Shown here piece by piece: positions 1 through 7,625 of a DNA stretch of 64,000 nucleotides. How positions within the stretch are numbered: position 1 is the first letter of the stretch; the number at the start of each line of letters is the position of its first letter. Both the position numbers and the translations under genes were made by a program. Where the stretch lies: assembly GCA_965246785.1 (NCBI GenBank), contig CBDFFM010000006.1, positions 248,001 to 312,000 on the forward strand. The letters are read 5' to 3'. This DNA is from UBA1952 sp965246785 (lineage in GTDB: Bacteria; Bacteroidota; Bacteroidia; Chitinophagales; Chitinophagaceae). Under the pieces are notes generated by a model that made no database searches, was not told where the DNA came from, and saw only the letters and a program-made list of their open reading frames with translations.

Positions 1-1058
1 CTGGCGCTGAAGCTTTCATAGCCGCGAATCAGATTATCAAACTCCACGGAAGCAAAAGCAAACGGCGGCTTCGCGCTTTGCGAAAGGTCGCGCAGACGAT
101 GGTTGATGATGCTCATTGCCAACTGGCGCACAAGCGTTTCGCGGTAATCGCTGACGGTTACATCCTCATGCTTTTCCTGCACAGGAAAGATAATGTTCAG
201 CGCCGGGCGGATGGCTTCCTTATCGCTCACCACCATTGCCTCCGCCTTTGCGCGCGGCTTCGCTGTGATGTACTCGCGCTTCTTCTCGGATGGTGGATTC
301 ATTAGGCCTGCAAAGTGTTCCTGCAGCATCTTCATCGCGGTGGCGGAATCAATATCGCCCACCACCATCACCGCTTGCAGGTCGGGGCGGTACCATTCTT
401 TGTAGTAGCGACGAATGACTTCCGGCTTGAAGCTCTTCAGAATGTCGTCCTTGCCAATGGGCAGACGGTCGGCGTAGAGCGTGCCGGACGCGTACTTCGG
501 AAAATACTTCTTCAGCATTCTGTCCTCCGCGCCTTTGCCGAGGCGGCTTTCTTCCAGCACCACGCCGCGCTCTTCATTGATGTCCTTGTCGGTGAGCAGC
601 GCATTGTGCGCCCAGTCTTCAATAATCTGAAAGCCCTTTTCAAGATTGCCTGGCTTATCGGTAGGGATGGGCAGGATATAAACCGTCTCATCAAAAGATG
701 TGTAGGCATTCAGGTCTGCACCAAACTCTACGCCGATACTTTGGAGGTAGCTGACCAGCTCATTTTTTTCAAAATGCTGGAGGCCATTAAAATTCATGTG
801 CTCCATGAAGTGCGCGAGGCCGAGCTGGTCGGGCGATTCCAGAATAGAACCGGCCTTTACTACAAGACGCAATTCTACTTTGTTCTCCGGCTTTTTGTTA
901 GAGCGGATATAGTAGGTGAGGCCATTTGGGAAGGTGCCTTTGATAACCTTCGGGTCTTGCGGTAAGCGTGCGGAAAGGTCTTGCGCAGGCGCAGGCGCGG
1001 CTGCAAAAAGCAGCGCTATGGCAAGGCCAACGCGGGCCAGCCGGGTAGGGGAGAGCAT
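1..1058 (-). CDS. M16 family zinc metalloprotease, partial (3' end outside window)
   Basis: The minus-strand frame opens at an ATG whose complement is at 1056-1058 and runs without a stop off the window edge, giving about 352 N-terminal residues. Residues 1-26 form a signal peptide ending APAPAQ, so the protein is exported. The inverted zinc motif HxxEH is present as HFMEH (residues 83-87), followed by MNFNG. The downstream acidic segment INEERGVVLEE supplies the third zinc ligand region expected of pitrilysin/insulinase peptidases. Family knowledge suggests a periplasmic peptide-degrading protease. The inactive C-terminal M16 half would lie outside the window. The family call is firm; substrate and exact subfamily are unknown. 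Confidence 0.9.
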   Translation of the reverse strand, partial: MLSPTRLARVGLAIALLFAAAPAPAQDLSARLPQDPKVIKGTFPNGLTYYIRSNKKPENKVELRLVVKAGSILESPDQLGLAHFMEHMNFNGLQHFEKNELVSYLQSIGVEFGADLNAYTSFDETVYILPIPTDKPGNLEKGFQIIEDWAHNALLTDKDINEERGVVLEESRLGKGAEDRMLKKYFPKYASGTLYADRLPIGKDDILKSFKPEVIRRYYKEWYRPDLQAVMVVGDIDSATAMKMLQEHFAGLMNPPSEKKREYITAKPRAKAEAMVVSDKEAIRPALNIIFPVQEKHEDVTVSDYRETLVRQLAMSIINHRLRDLSQSAKPPFAFASVEFDNLIRGYESFSA

Positions 1059-1141
1059 GTATGATGTGGCTTTGTGCGAATGTAAAGAGGATAAGGACGA
1101 GCTTTTGCTAAAGTGCGATATTGCACAGGCAGAGCGGGTGG

Positions 1142-1276
1142 GATATCCTCCGCTCGCGGAGGTGGCTGAGGAGCGAAGCGACGATGCCGGAGGTGGAATA
1201 TTCAGGTAGTTTCTTTTGGCACACATCCACCTCCGACTACGCTTCGCGAACGCCACCTCCGCCAGGGGAGGATATC
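1142..1276. repeat. Inverted pair of REP-like elements upstream of glmM
   Basis: The 316-base gap between the M16 gene and glmM holds no convincing gene. It carries two roughly 50-bp copies of one element in opposite orientation, at 1142-1195 and 1226-1276. They share GATATCCTCC, GCGGAGGTGG, GCGAAGC and CGGAGGTGGA in the same order. Together they could form a long hairpin. The left arm is internally palindromic around CCTCCGC/GCGGAGG. This looks like a dispersed palindromic element pair. Any role, such as transcript insulation between divergent genes, is inference. Confidence 0.65.
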
Positions 1277-1374
1277 ACTTGGCATCTGCCCGCCGCTTCC
1301 TTAGTTGGTGTGAGAGGGCTTGCACTGCCGATACCTCGTGTATTATCTTCGCCGCGACATTTCCAGAACTACTT

Positions 1375-2766
1375 ATGGCACTCATCAAATCCATCTCCGG
1401 CATCCGGGGAACGATTGGCGGCGCACCAGGCGCCGGGCTTACCCCAATAGACATCGTTAAGTTCACAACAGCTTACGGCGCGTGGCTTATGCAGCGTGGA
1501 GATGGACGAAAGGTAGTCATAGGCCGCGACGGAAGAATTTCCGGCGAGATGGTACGCAATATCGTCGTTAGCACCTTGCAAGGATTGGGATTTGATGTAG
1601 TTGACCTCGGTCTAAGTACAACACCAACGGTAGAAATCGCGGTTCCAATGGAAGGAGCGGCAGGTGGCATCATTCTGACCGCCAGTCACAATCCGAAGGA
1701 ATGGAACGCACTGAAGCTGCTGAATGAAAAGGGCGAGTTCATCTCTGCTGAAGATGGTGCGTGGATCCTGGAATATTCCGAAAATGGCACGCCGCATTTT
1801 GCGGAAATCGGGAAGCTCGGATCACTGACGTACAACACGGGCTACATGCAGAAGCACATAGACGAGTTGCGCGCACATTCGCTGGTGGATGTCGCCGCTA
1901 TTCGCGAAAAGAAATTCAAAATAATCGTAGATGCCATCAATAGCACCGGCGCCATATTCGTTCCTGCCTTACTAAAGGCTTTGGGGGTTGACGATGTAAC
2001 GGTCATCAATGAAGAAGTAAATGGAAAGTTTGCCCACAATCCGGAGCCCTTACCAGAAAATCTGCGTGAGCTGTGCAGCATAGTTGCAAAAAGTGGCGCA
2101 AACCTTGGCATCGCCGTTGACCCGGATGTGGACAGGCTTTGCTTCGTCTGCGAGGACGGCAGCCTGTTTGGAGAAGAGTACACACTTGTAGCTGTTGCAG
2201 ATTATATCCTTCAAAGCAAGAAAGGCAATACCGTGAGCAACATGAGCAGCACACGCGCCCTGCGTGATGTAACTGAGAAGCACGGCGGCCAGTACTTTCC
2301 ATCTGCAGTCGGCGAAGTGAACGTGGTGAATAAGATGAAGGAAGTGAATGCGGTAATCGGCGGCGAAGGCAACGGCGGCGTTATCATTCCTGAGCTGCAT
2401 TGCGGCCGCGATGCGCTGGCAGGGATTGCGCTTTTCCTGACGCATCTTGCGAAGAGTGGTAAGAGTACAAAAGGCCTGCGCAGCACTTATCCGGATTACT
2501 TTATTTCTAAGAATAAAATAGAAATGGACGAAGGGCTGAATGTGCAGGAAATATTTAGCCGCATCCAGAAGAAATACGCAAAACAGGAAATCAATACCGA
2601 AGATGGCCTCAAAATCTCTTTTGACCGAGACTGGGTACACCTGCGAACTTCTAACACGGAGCCAATCATCCGCATCTACGCGGAAAGCGTGAGCGAGACA
2701 ATGGCTGATAACATTGCCAAGAGAATGATGGCAGATATCAGAGAAGCGATGATGGAGCGGGCGTAA
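1375..2766 (+). CDS. glmM: Phosphoglucosamine mutase (alpha-D-phosphohexomutase family)
   Basis: The product is 463 residues. It has all four phosphohexomutase signatures: the phosphoserine loop TASHNPKEW with Ser104, the metal-binding DPDVDR (249-254), the sugar loop GGEGNGG (329-335) and the phosphate-binding RTSNTEP (424-430). It would convert glucosamine-6-phosphate to glucosamine-1-phosphate for peptidoglycan and LPS precursors; a phosphomannomutase/phosphoglucomutase activity is the main alternative. The reading frame stays open upstream to 1216, but the ATG at 1375, giving MALIKSISGIRGTIGG, matches the family N-terminus. A TATCTTCG sequence about 30 bases upstream resembles a -7 box. 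Confidence 0.93.
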   Translation: MALIKSISGIRGTIGGAPGAGLTPIDIVKFTTAYGAWLMQRGDGRKVVIGRDGRISGEMVRNIVVSTLQGLGFDVVDLGLSTTPTVEIAVPMEGAAGGIILTASHNPKEWNALKLLNEKGEFISAEDGAWILEYSENGTPHFAEIGKLGSLTYNTGYMQKHIDELRAHSLVDVAAIREKKFKIIVDAINSTGAIFVPALLKALGVDDVTVINEEVNGKFAHNPEPLPENLRELCSIVAKSGANLGIAVDPDVDRLCFVCEDGSLFGEEYTLVAVADYILQSKKGNTVSNMSSTRALRDVTEKHGGQYFPSAVGEVNVVNKMKEVNAVIGGEGNGGVIIPELHCGRDALAGIALFLTHLAKSGKSTKGLRSTYPDYFISKNKIEMDEGLNVQEIFSRIQKKYAKQEINTEDGLKISFDRDWVHLRTSNTEPIIRIYAESVSETMADNIAKRMMADIREAMMERA

Positions 2767-2843
2767 ACCCGGCATTAGCCCGTACATCAGACATCCTTAA
2801 CCCAAGGCTTCAGTCTTTGAGGAGTTAACCGCAGAGAAAGTTC

Positions 2844-3473
2844 TTATTTTACTTTCAGCACCTTTTCTTCCCCTACAATATAGATACTGCGGAAGTGCGT
2901 TGGCTCAATGCGCTTGCAGCCGGTGAACCTTCCGAAGGCCGGAAGAATCATTGCACGCTGCCCAATGGCGAAGCACGGAAATGAGCCCGCGCCACGCACG
3001 CTGATGCCCGGATGCAGGTGACCATGAATGGTATAATGCCCTTGATAGACCACATCATCATGCGCCACGTAAAATGGCCCAATCAGTAGTCCCTCGCGGT
3101 GTACCTCAAATTCCAACGACTGGTAAAAAGCAGCAGTCAGAATATCATGGTTGCCCATCACGAAGTGAACGTGCAGCGTCTTGTGTGCTGCGCGCCAATG
3201 CGTGAAATCATCCACCTCGCTGTTGTGCCTGCTGTGAAAAAGATCGCCTGCGATAATCAATTGCTCTGCGCCCCAATGCTGTAGAATTCGCGCCAGCCGC
3301 ACCGCGTCGGCCTGCTGCGTGCTTCCAGGCATCGGGATGCCATGCTTGCGGAAGTGGGCGCTCTTGCCCCAATGCACGTCGGAGAGAACAATAGCGCGTT
3401 GTGCCGGCCACCACACCGCCCGCTCAGGGAGCAGATGCAGGTGCTCGCCTTGCAGGGTTATTTCTTGCGTCAC
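2844..3473 (-). CDS. pdeM: Metallophosphoesterase PdeM, ligase-associated DNA damage response type
   Basis: The product is 209 residues and starts with GTG at 3471-3473. It has the calcineurin-like metallophosphoesterase motif set in order: DVH (32-34), GDLFHS (76-81), GNHD (107-110) and GHLHPG (151-156). Length and the N-terminal pattern LSDVHWGKSAHFRKHGIPMP match the PdeM family, which in other bacteria is encoded with a DNA ligase and a helicase (the LigD-like LHR cluster). Those partners are not visible here. A candidate TACATTTG -7 box ends five bases before the GTG, suggesting a leaderless or nearly leaderless mRNA. Confidence 0.88.
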   Translation of the reverse strand: MTQEITLQGEHLHLLPERAVWWPAQRAIVLSDVHWGKSAHFRKHGIPMPGSTQQADAVRLARILQHWGAEQLIIAGDLFHSRHNSEVDDFTHWRAAHKTLHVHFVMGNHDILTAAFYQSLEFEVHREGLLIGPFYVAHDDVVYQGHYTIHGHLHPGISVRGAGSFPCFAIGQRAMILPAFGRFTGCKRIEPTHFRSIYIVGEEKVLKVK

Positions 3474-3478
3474 GGTGG

Positions 3479-3486
3479 CAAATGTA
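3479..3486 (-). promoter_or_regulatory. Candidate -7 promoter box TACATTTG for pdeM
   Basis: On the minus strand TACATTTG fits the Bacteroidota -7 consensus TAnnTTTG. It ends five bases before the pdeM GTG, so transcription would start at or next to the start codon. It overlaps the edge of the palindromic repeat at 3484-3511. I did not find a clear -33 TTG. Confidence 0.45.
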
Positions 3487-3511
3487 GGAACGCGTCACGG
3501 CGCGTTCCTAC
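3484..3511. repeat. Palindromic repeat, GTAGGAACGCG family
   Basis: Arms GTAGGAACGCG and CGCGTTCCTAC are perfect 11-bp complements separated by six bases (TCACGG). A second copy with the same arms lies inside the smc gene at 24392-24420, and a GGACG variant lies at 57296-57314, so this is a dispersed element and not a chance hairpin. Confidence 0.8.
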
Positions 3512-3516
3512 GCGTG

Positions 3517-3609
3517 TCAATCAAGCGTGAAGGTCACAGGCAACGTAAAGTAAACCTTCACTGCTTTACAGTTTTGCCTGCCCGGCTTCCAATTCGGCAA
3601 TACCAATGG
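3517..3609 (-). pseudogene. Remnant of an energy-transducer TonB C-terminus
   Basis: One minus-strand frame encodes about 30 residues, beginning LPNWKPGRQN and ending KVYFTLPVTFTLD followed by a stop at 3517-3519. This is the characteristic last stretch of the TonB C-terminal domain in Bacteroidota (LPxWKPG...V.V.F.LPV.F.L). The frame hits TGA immediately upstream at 3610-3612, and no other part of the domain is present. It is therefore a truncated 3' end, not a gene. The breakpoint coincides with the edge of the accessory block at 3.6-6.1 kb, which probably arrived by the event that cut tonB. Confidence 0.75.
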
Positions 3610-3638
3610 TCATGATATTCAAAATTAATCGCCTTCAT

Positions 3639-4421
3639 TTATCGTAAAAGATAATGCACCCCGATGTTTAGCCCGATAGCAGAACCCGAGTAAACACTGA
3701 GAACTTGATAATCTTCGTCAGGATTATGCCCATAACGTCGCTCACTGCTGTATAATATTGACCGCATAGTGGTAAACGAACCTTCGTAATACAAATGCGC
3801 ATTCCCGCTCAACCGTGGCGTGATAGCATAAGACATTCTAAATCCGCCATTGAATAAAAACAGCCATTGCCTGTTTAGAGCCTCGTTGATATTGTAGCGG
3901 GCAGAAATCAGGTCGTCCGACTGATTCCAAAGCGAAAAGTCCGGGTACTGCCATGTTCCGGTATAGTATGATGTTGGCTGATTGAGTAAAAAGCTTGTTC
4001 CTCCAATTAGTTGGAGTTTGAACTTTTTGTTTCGGGAGGCTATGGGCATATTATAACCGATTCTCAATGAGGCTTTATAAAAGCGATGCTGAAAAGTAAA
4101 ATCCTTTATATTCAGCTTTAAACCAATAAGCGAGGGGTCGGTTGGGTTAGACATTTCATAAGTACCCAAACTTAGTTCGGCAGCAAATGGATATTTCCGC
4201 GACGTGTAGCCGATGCCTACATCCGTCTGTGAGCCAATGCCGATTTGAGTTTCACTTTTACGGTTTTGATACGTGAAGTTTACGCCGTAATTTTTGACGA
4301 AGCCCAGAGTGGCACCGCCGTTTACAGTCAGGTAGAAATTACCTTGTGCGAAGGTAATCTTAGGCACGAAAAGCGCCAGAGCTCCGCACAAGGTAAAAAA
4401 TAGGGATTTTTTGTCCTTCAT
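3639..4421 (-). CDS. Predicted outer-membrane beta-barrel protein, unknown function
   Basis: The product is 260 residues. It has a signal peptide of about 25 residues ending ITFAQ and many alternating-hydrophobic strands with aromatic girdle residues. The last residue is not Phe but the terminal segment (GSAIGLNIGVHYLLR) is strand-like. I see no named domain. Its ATG overlaps the stop of the upstream lipoprotein gene by one base (TAATG), so the two are almost certainly co-translated. It is the last gene of that pair before the tonB remnant. A transport or surface-display role is only inference. Confidence 0.7.
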   Translation of the reverse strand: MKDKKSLFFTLCGALALFVPKITFAQGNFYLTVNGGATLGFVKNYGVNFTYQNRKSETQIGIGSQTDVGIGYTSRKYPFAAELSLGTYEMSNPTDPSLIGLKLNIKDFTFQHRFYKASLRIGYNMPIASRNKKFKLQLIGGTSFLLNQPTSYYTGTWQYPDFSLWNQSDDLISARYNINEALNRQWLFLFNGGFRMSYAITPRLSGNAHLYYEGSFTTMRSILYSSERRYGHNPDEDYQVLSVYSGSAIGLNIGVHYLLR

Positions 4422-5527
4422 TAGTACATTTTCTTTCTGATTTCCAATCCGGAAAGATTATTGTTGTCCCAAATGTCTTGATAGTAGTTAGGGTCAATGT
4501 TCCAAGGATTACTATCGGTCTGAACGCCGTAGCGGCTCTCTTTTGAGCGGTAAGTAATGCCCATATTTGAGCAGCCCGGAGCAACTTGCTCACTACGCTG
4601 GAACTTCTTACGTACATCACGCTCATACCAAAGTGTAGAGATATAAGCGGAATTATTCCAAGGCTTAGACGAGCTGGCATAAACAGCTTCGTTAGTCAGA
4701 GAGTATGTTGCGACATTGTATTTGCCTACGAAGACCATTATCTGAGCGCCAACCATTCCGCAACTGAAATTGTGGCGATACTGGGCATAGCAAATTTCTC
4801 CACGGCCATTAAACCAATCTTCTTTCTTGTCATTTACTTTCATGGCATTAATGAAGTATTCCCTCTTAGCAGGTGTTGACCCCGAGCCCGAGCCTCCGCC
4901 GGTAGATTTAGCTAAGCTCCGTCCGTTATTGCCTACGGACTCATTGGCAGAGATAATCCATGCTAATCCAACCGATGCGCTTGCTTGCGTAACGCTGATT
5001 TTTAGATTATTCTCGTTAAAAGCCACATGCGTACCATTGTCCTCGGTTGTGTGATTCTCTATCAATAGGGGTGTCTGCTGAGCATTAAGCTTCGTGATAT
5101 CAGGTACGAATACCTGAAGGTAGATAGTGTCGTCAAAGTATTTGAAGCCGTGGATAGCCTCAGATATATGCGGCACAAGGTCAGCACGTCCGTTAGCGAT
5201 TAAAGCACTCTCCATTTCGGTGGCTAAGTTGATTTCGCTCACGGCGCAAACCGAGTCAAGCGTTTTGAGCAATACGTTGTCGTCTCCGTCAAACTACAAA
5301 GCTAATTGAGCATTCACTAATGTCCTGAACGTAGAATTCTTTCTAAGTTCAAGCATGCCGTTAGCGGCAGTCTCAATCATGTCGTCATACTTCGCTTCAT
5401 CGGCTTCAGCCTCGCGAGAAGTTGACATGAGCGGTCTGGTGGTGTTGGGTTGGTTTAGATTCTTGTCTTTTTGACAAGACGCGAATGCAAGACAAACAAA
5501 CTCAAATACTGTGAGGATTTTTTTCAT
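4421..5527 (-). pseudogene. Lipoprotein-like gene interrupted by one in-frame TAG codon
   Basis: Starting at the ATG at 5527, the frame encodes a lipoprotein-type signal (MKKILTVFEFVCLAFASCQK, lipobox Cys at residue 19). It runs 77 codons to a TAG at 5294-5296, then continues open in the same frame to 4421 (total 369 codons). The segment right after the TAG (FDGDDNVLLKTLDSV) reads as a natural continuation of the helix before it, and a single C-to-T change from CAG would explain the stop. A Gly/Ser linker (GGGSGSGS) near residue 215 separates an N-terminal part from a Tyr/Trp-rich C-terminal part. No known domain was recognised. A downstream TTG at 5272 could restart translation without a signal peptide. 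The alternatives are readthrough or a sequencing error. Confidence 0.65.
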
Positions 5528-5717
5528 TGTGTTAGAGTTTGTGCCTACTATTCTATTGGGTTTCGGCTTATCCCAGCGATTGGCCAATTGCATAGCAAAG
5601 CTATTTTGGCAGACAGCAACCCTTTTCCCATATCCAACAACAGCTTCCCGCTAGGCGCAACGTTTTCCCATTTTCAGCAACAACGAAAAACTTTTTTTTC
5701 AAAATGAATGGCTTTGC

Positions 5718-5725
5718 TACTTTTG
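5718..5725 (+). promoter_or_regulatory. Candidate -7 promoter box TACTTTTG for the XRE gene
   Basis: TACTTTTG matches TAnnTTTG and lies 24 bases before the ATG at 5750. The upstream region is T-rich but I see no clean TTTG at the -33 spacing. Confidence 0.35.
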
Positions 5726-5749
5726 GCAGTAGTGTTACTTTAAATCGCT

Positions 5750-6088
5750 ATGGCCATGGAATATCTATCTGCACACCTGCGTTCTCTACGGGCACTCCAT
5801 AATCTATCGCTTACAGAAGCAGCCGATGAAGCGGCCCTTTCCAAGTCAACGCTCTCCAGAATAGAAAGCGGACAACAGGTTCCGAGCTTGCATCAACTTC
5901 AACGTTTAGCCGAATTATATGCAACTACAACCAGCAAAATGCTGGATGGACGGCGCATTGATGAACTTGTCCCAATAAAGCATAAAATGGCGGCAACGTT
6001 TAGCGTCTCAAATCTTTTGGTGATGATATACTCCTCATTATTTTCAGAGGAGATGGTCGGCGCGTCCGTCAGTATTATGCTTGCCTGA
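5750..6088 (+). CDS. Small XRE-family helix-turn-helix regulator
   Basis: The product is 112 residues. Residues 7-62 form a canonical Cro/C1-type HTH: LRSLRALHNLSLTEAADEA, then LSKSTLSRIESGQQVPS, then LHQLQRLAELY. The C-terminal 40 residues are hydrophobic and unfamiliar (SNLLVMIYSSLF). The ATG at 5756 is an alternative start. It is divergent from the lipoprotein/barrel pair and is the likely local regulator of that accessory block, though the sequence does not prove it. It ends 15 bases before the convergent trhO stop. Confidence 0.8.
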   Translation: MAMEYLSAHLRSLRALHNLSLTEAADEAALSKSTLSRIESGQQVPSLHQLQRLAELYATTTSKMLDGRRIDELVPIKHKMAATFSVSNLLVMIYSSLFSEEMVGASVSIMLA

Positions 6089-6103
6089 CGAGGTCAGCCC
6101 TCG

Positions 6104-7156
6104 CTACGCTTCGTTCAGCCCGCTTCCTCGGTAAGGCCGCATCCGCCCCTTCGCCTTATTAAAGGCCTTTACCCCTTCCGCCTTCCGCTCCGCAGCAAGG
6201 CGTGAGCGCTCCGCCTGCGGCAGATGCAGCTCTGCAACGCACGCTGCACTACAGCAGCCCTCCATCTTTTCCGCGCAGGCGGTGCATTGGATAAAAAGCA
6301 GGTGACAGGCATCATTTGCGCAGTTTACGTGCGTATCGGCAGGCTGGCCGCATTGGTGGCAGTGCGCAATCACATCCTCGGTAATCCGCTCGCCCATGCG
6401 CTCATCAAAGACGAAGTTTTTGCCGACGAACTTCAATGGCAGGCCTTCCTCCTTCGCGCGGCGTGCATATTCTATGATGCCGCCATCCAGCTGAAAGACG
6501 TTTTTGAAGCCATGGTGCAGCAGATAGGCACTTGCCTTCTCGCAACGGATGCCGCCGGTGCAATACATCACGATTGGCTGGTCGCGTTTGTCTTGCAGCA
6601 TCTCTACGGCCATCGGCAGCTGCTCGCGGAAGGTGTCGGAAGGCACCTCTATTGCGCCTTCAAAGTGACCTACCTCGTACTCGTAATGGTTGCGCATGTC
6701 CACTACGATTGTCTCCGGGTTTTCGGTCAGCGCGTTGAACTCGGCGGCTCTGAGGTGGGTGCCGCCATGAGCCGGATCAAAATGGGGGTCGTTAACGCCG
6801 TCGGCTACGATTTTTGGGCGCACTTTGATGCGGAGCACCCAGAAGGATTTGCCGTCGTCGTCCACGGCAGTGTTAAGGCGGATGCCGCTCATCTCCGGGT
6901 AGCTATAGAGAGCATAGCGAAAGGCTTCAAAGCGGGATTGGGGGACGGAGATTTGACCGTTGATGCCTTCGTGAGCTACATATATGCGGCCGTAGACGTT
7001 TTCGGCGCGCAGCTTCCGGTACAACTCATCGCGGAAGGTCTGTGGGTCTTGGATGTGGAAGTATTTGTAGAAGGAAACAGTGCGGCGCGGCTCAGTTTCG
7101 GCGAGCATGCGCTGCTTTAGCTCTTCGTTGTTGATGCGGTTGTGGAGGACGGACAT
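6104..7156 (-). CDS. trhO: tRNA uridine(34) hydroxylase, rhodanese domain (UPF0176)
   Basis: The product is 350 residues. An acylphosphatase-like N-terminal domain (about 20-115, including YVAHEGINGQIS) precedes a rhodanese domain whose loop CTGGIRCEKA carries the catalytic Cys199. The tail (about 265-315) is rich in Cys and His (HCHQCGQPAD, CTACAEKMEGCC), probably a structural metal site. TrhO hydroxylates U34 of certain tRNAs to ho5U independently of prephenate. The gene stands alone, convergent with the XRE gene. Confidence 0.92.
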   Translation of the reverse strand: MSVLHNRINNEELKQRMLAETEPRRTVSFYKYFHIQDPQTFRDELYRKLRAENVYGRIYVAHEGINGQISVPQSRFEAFRYALYSYPEMSGIRLNTAVDDDGKSFWVLRIKVRPKIVADGVNDPHFDPAHGGTHLRAAEFNALTENPETIVVDMRNHYEYEVGHFEGAIEVPSDTFREQLPMAVEMLQDKRDQPIVMYCTGGIRCEKASAYLLHHGFKNVFQLDGGIIEYARRAKEEGLPLKFVGKNFVFDERMGERITEDVIAHCHQCGQPADTHVNCANDACHLLFIQCTACAEKMEGCCSAACVAELHLPQAERSRLAAERKAEGVKAFNKAKGRMRPYRGSGLNEA

Positions 7157-7260
7157 GAGGTCAATGCGCTAATATGCTGATTAGCCAATGCAACGGCAAA
7201 ATTATTTGTGAGACTCCCTCCGGGGCCGACAAAGTTTATGACGGCACGGCAGCCAGTCTT

Positions 7261-7494
7261 CTACAGCCAGCGCAGCGGATTGCGACGCCGCATGAGGATA
7301 TAGCGCTTCATATTCATCCAGAATGCGAGCACCATATAGACGATGAGCGGCGAGCCGAGCGTGAGAAAGGAGATGTAGATAAACCACATCCGGATGCGGG
7401 AGGTGGCGAGGCCCATCCGCTCACCGATGGTGCTGCACACGCCGAAGGCCTGCCACTCTATGGCCGACTTCCACTGTACGATGTGCTTGTTCAT
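7261..7494 (-). CDS. PspC-domain membrane protein
   Basis: The product is 77 residues. The middle has the PspC pattern: FGVCSTIGERMGLATSRIRMW followed by a hydrophobic helix (FIYISFLTLGSPLIVYMVLAFW), then a basic tail (MKRYILMRRR). It is short for the family but covers the whole PspC domain. In proteobacteria PspC relays envelope stress to the phage-shock response; in Bacteroidota such short versions have no established role. A 100-base gap separates it from trhO downstream. Confidence 0.8.
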   Translation of the reverse strand: MNKHIVQWKSAIEWQAFGVCSTIGERMGLATSRIRMWFIYISFLTLGSPLIVYMVLAFWMNMKRYILMRRRNPLRWL

Positions 7495-7625
7495 AATTGT
7501 TTAGGGGGCAAAAATACGTCCTCCTATCCTGCCATAAAAAGTAAAATATGGTGCCACCCCGCGGGGCGCGAAATTTGAGAGACAATTTGGTCGGTATGGC
7601 GAAGCCAGGCTGACCTTTCTAAAAA

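Noticed and set aside
6224..7120. Plus-strand frame of 298 codons
   Set aside because: It lies opposite trhO, which has clear domain motifs; the frame is a shadow.
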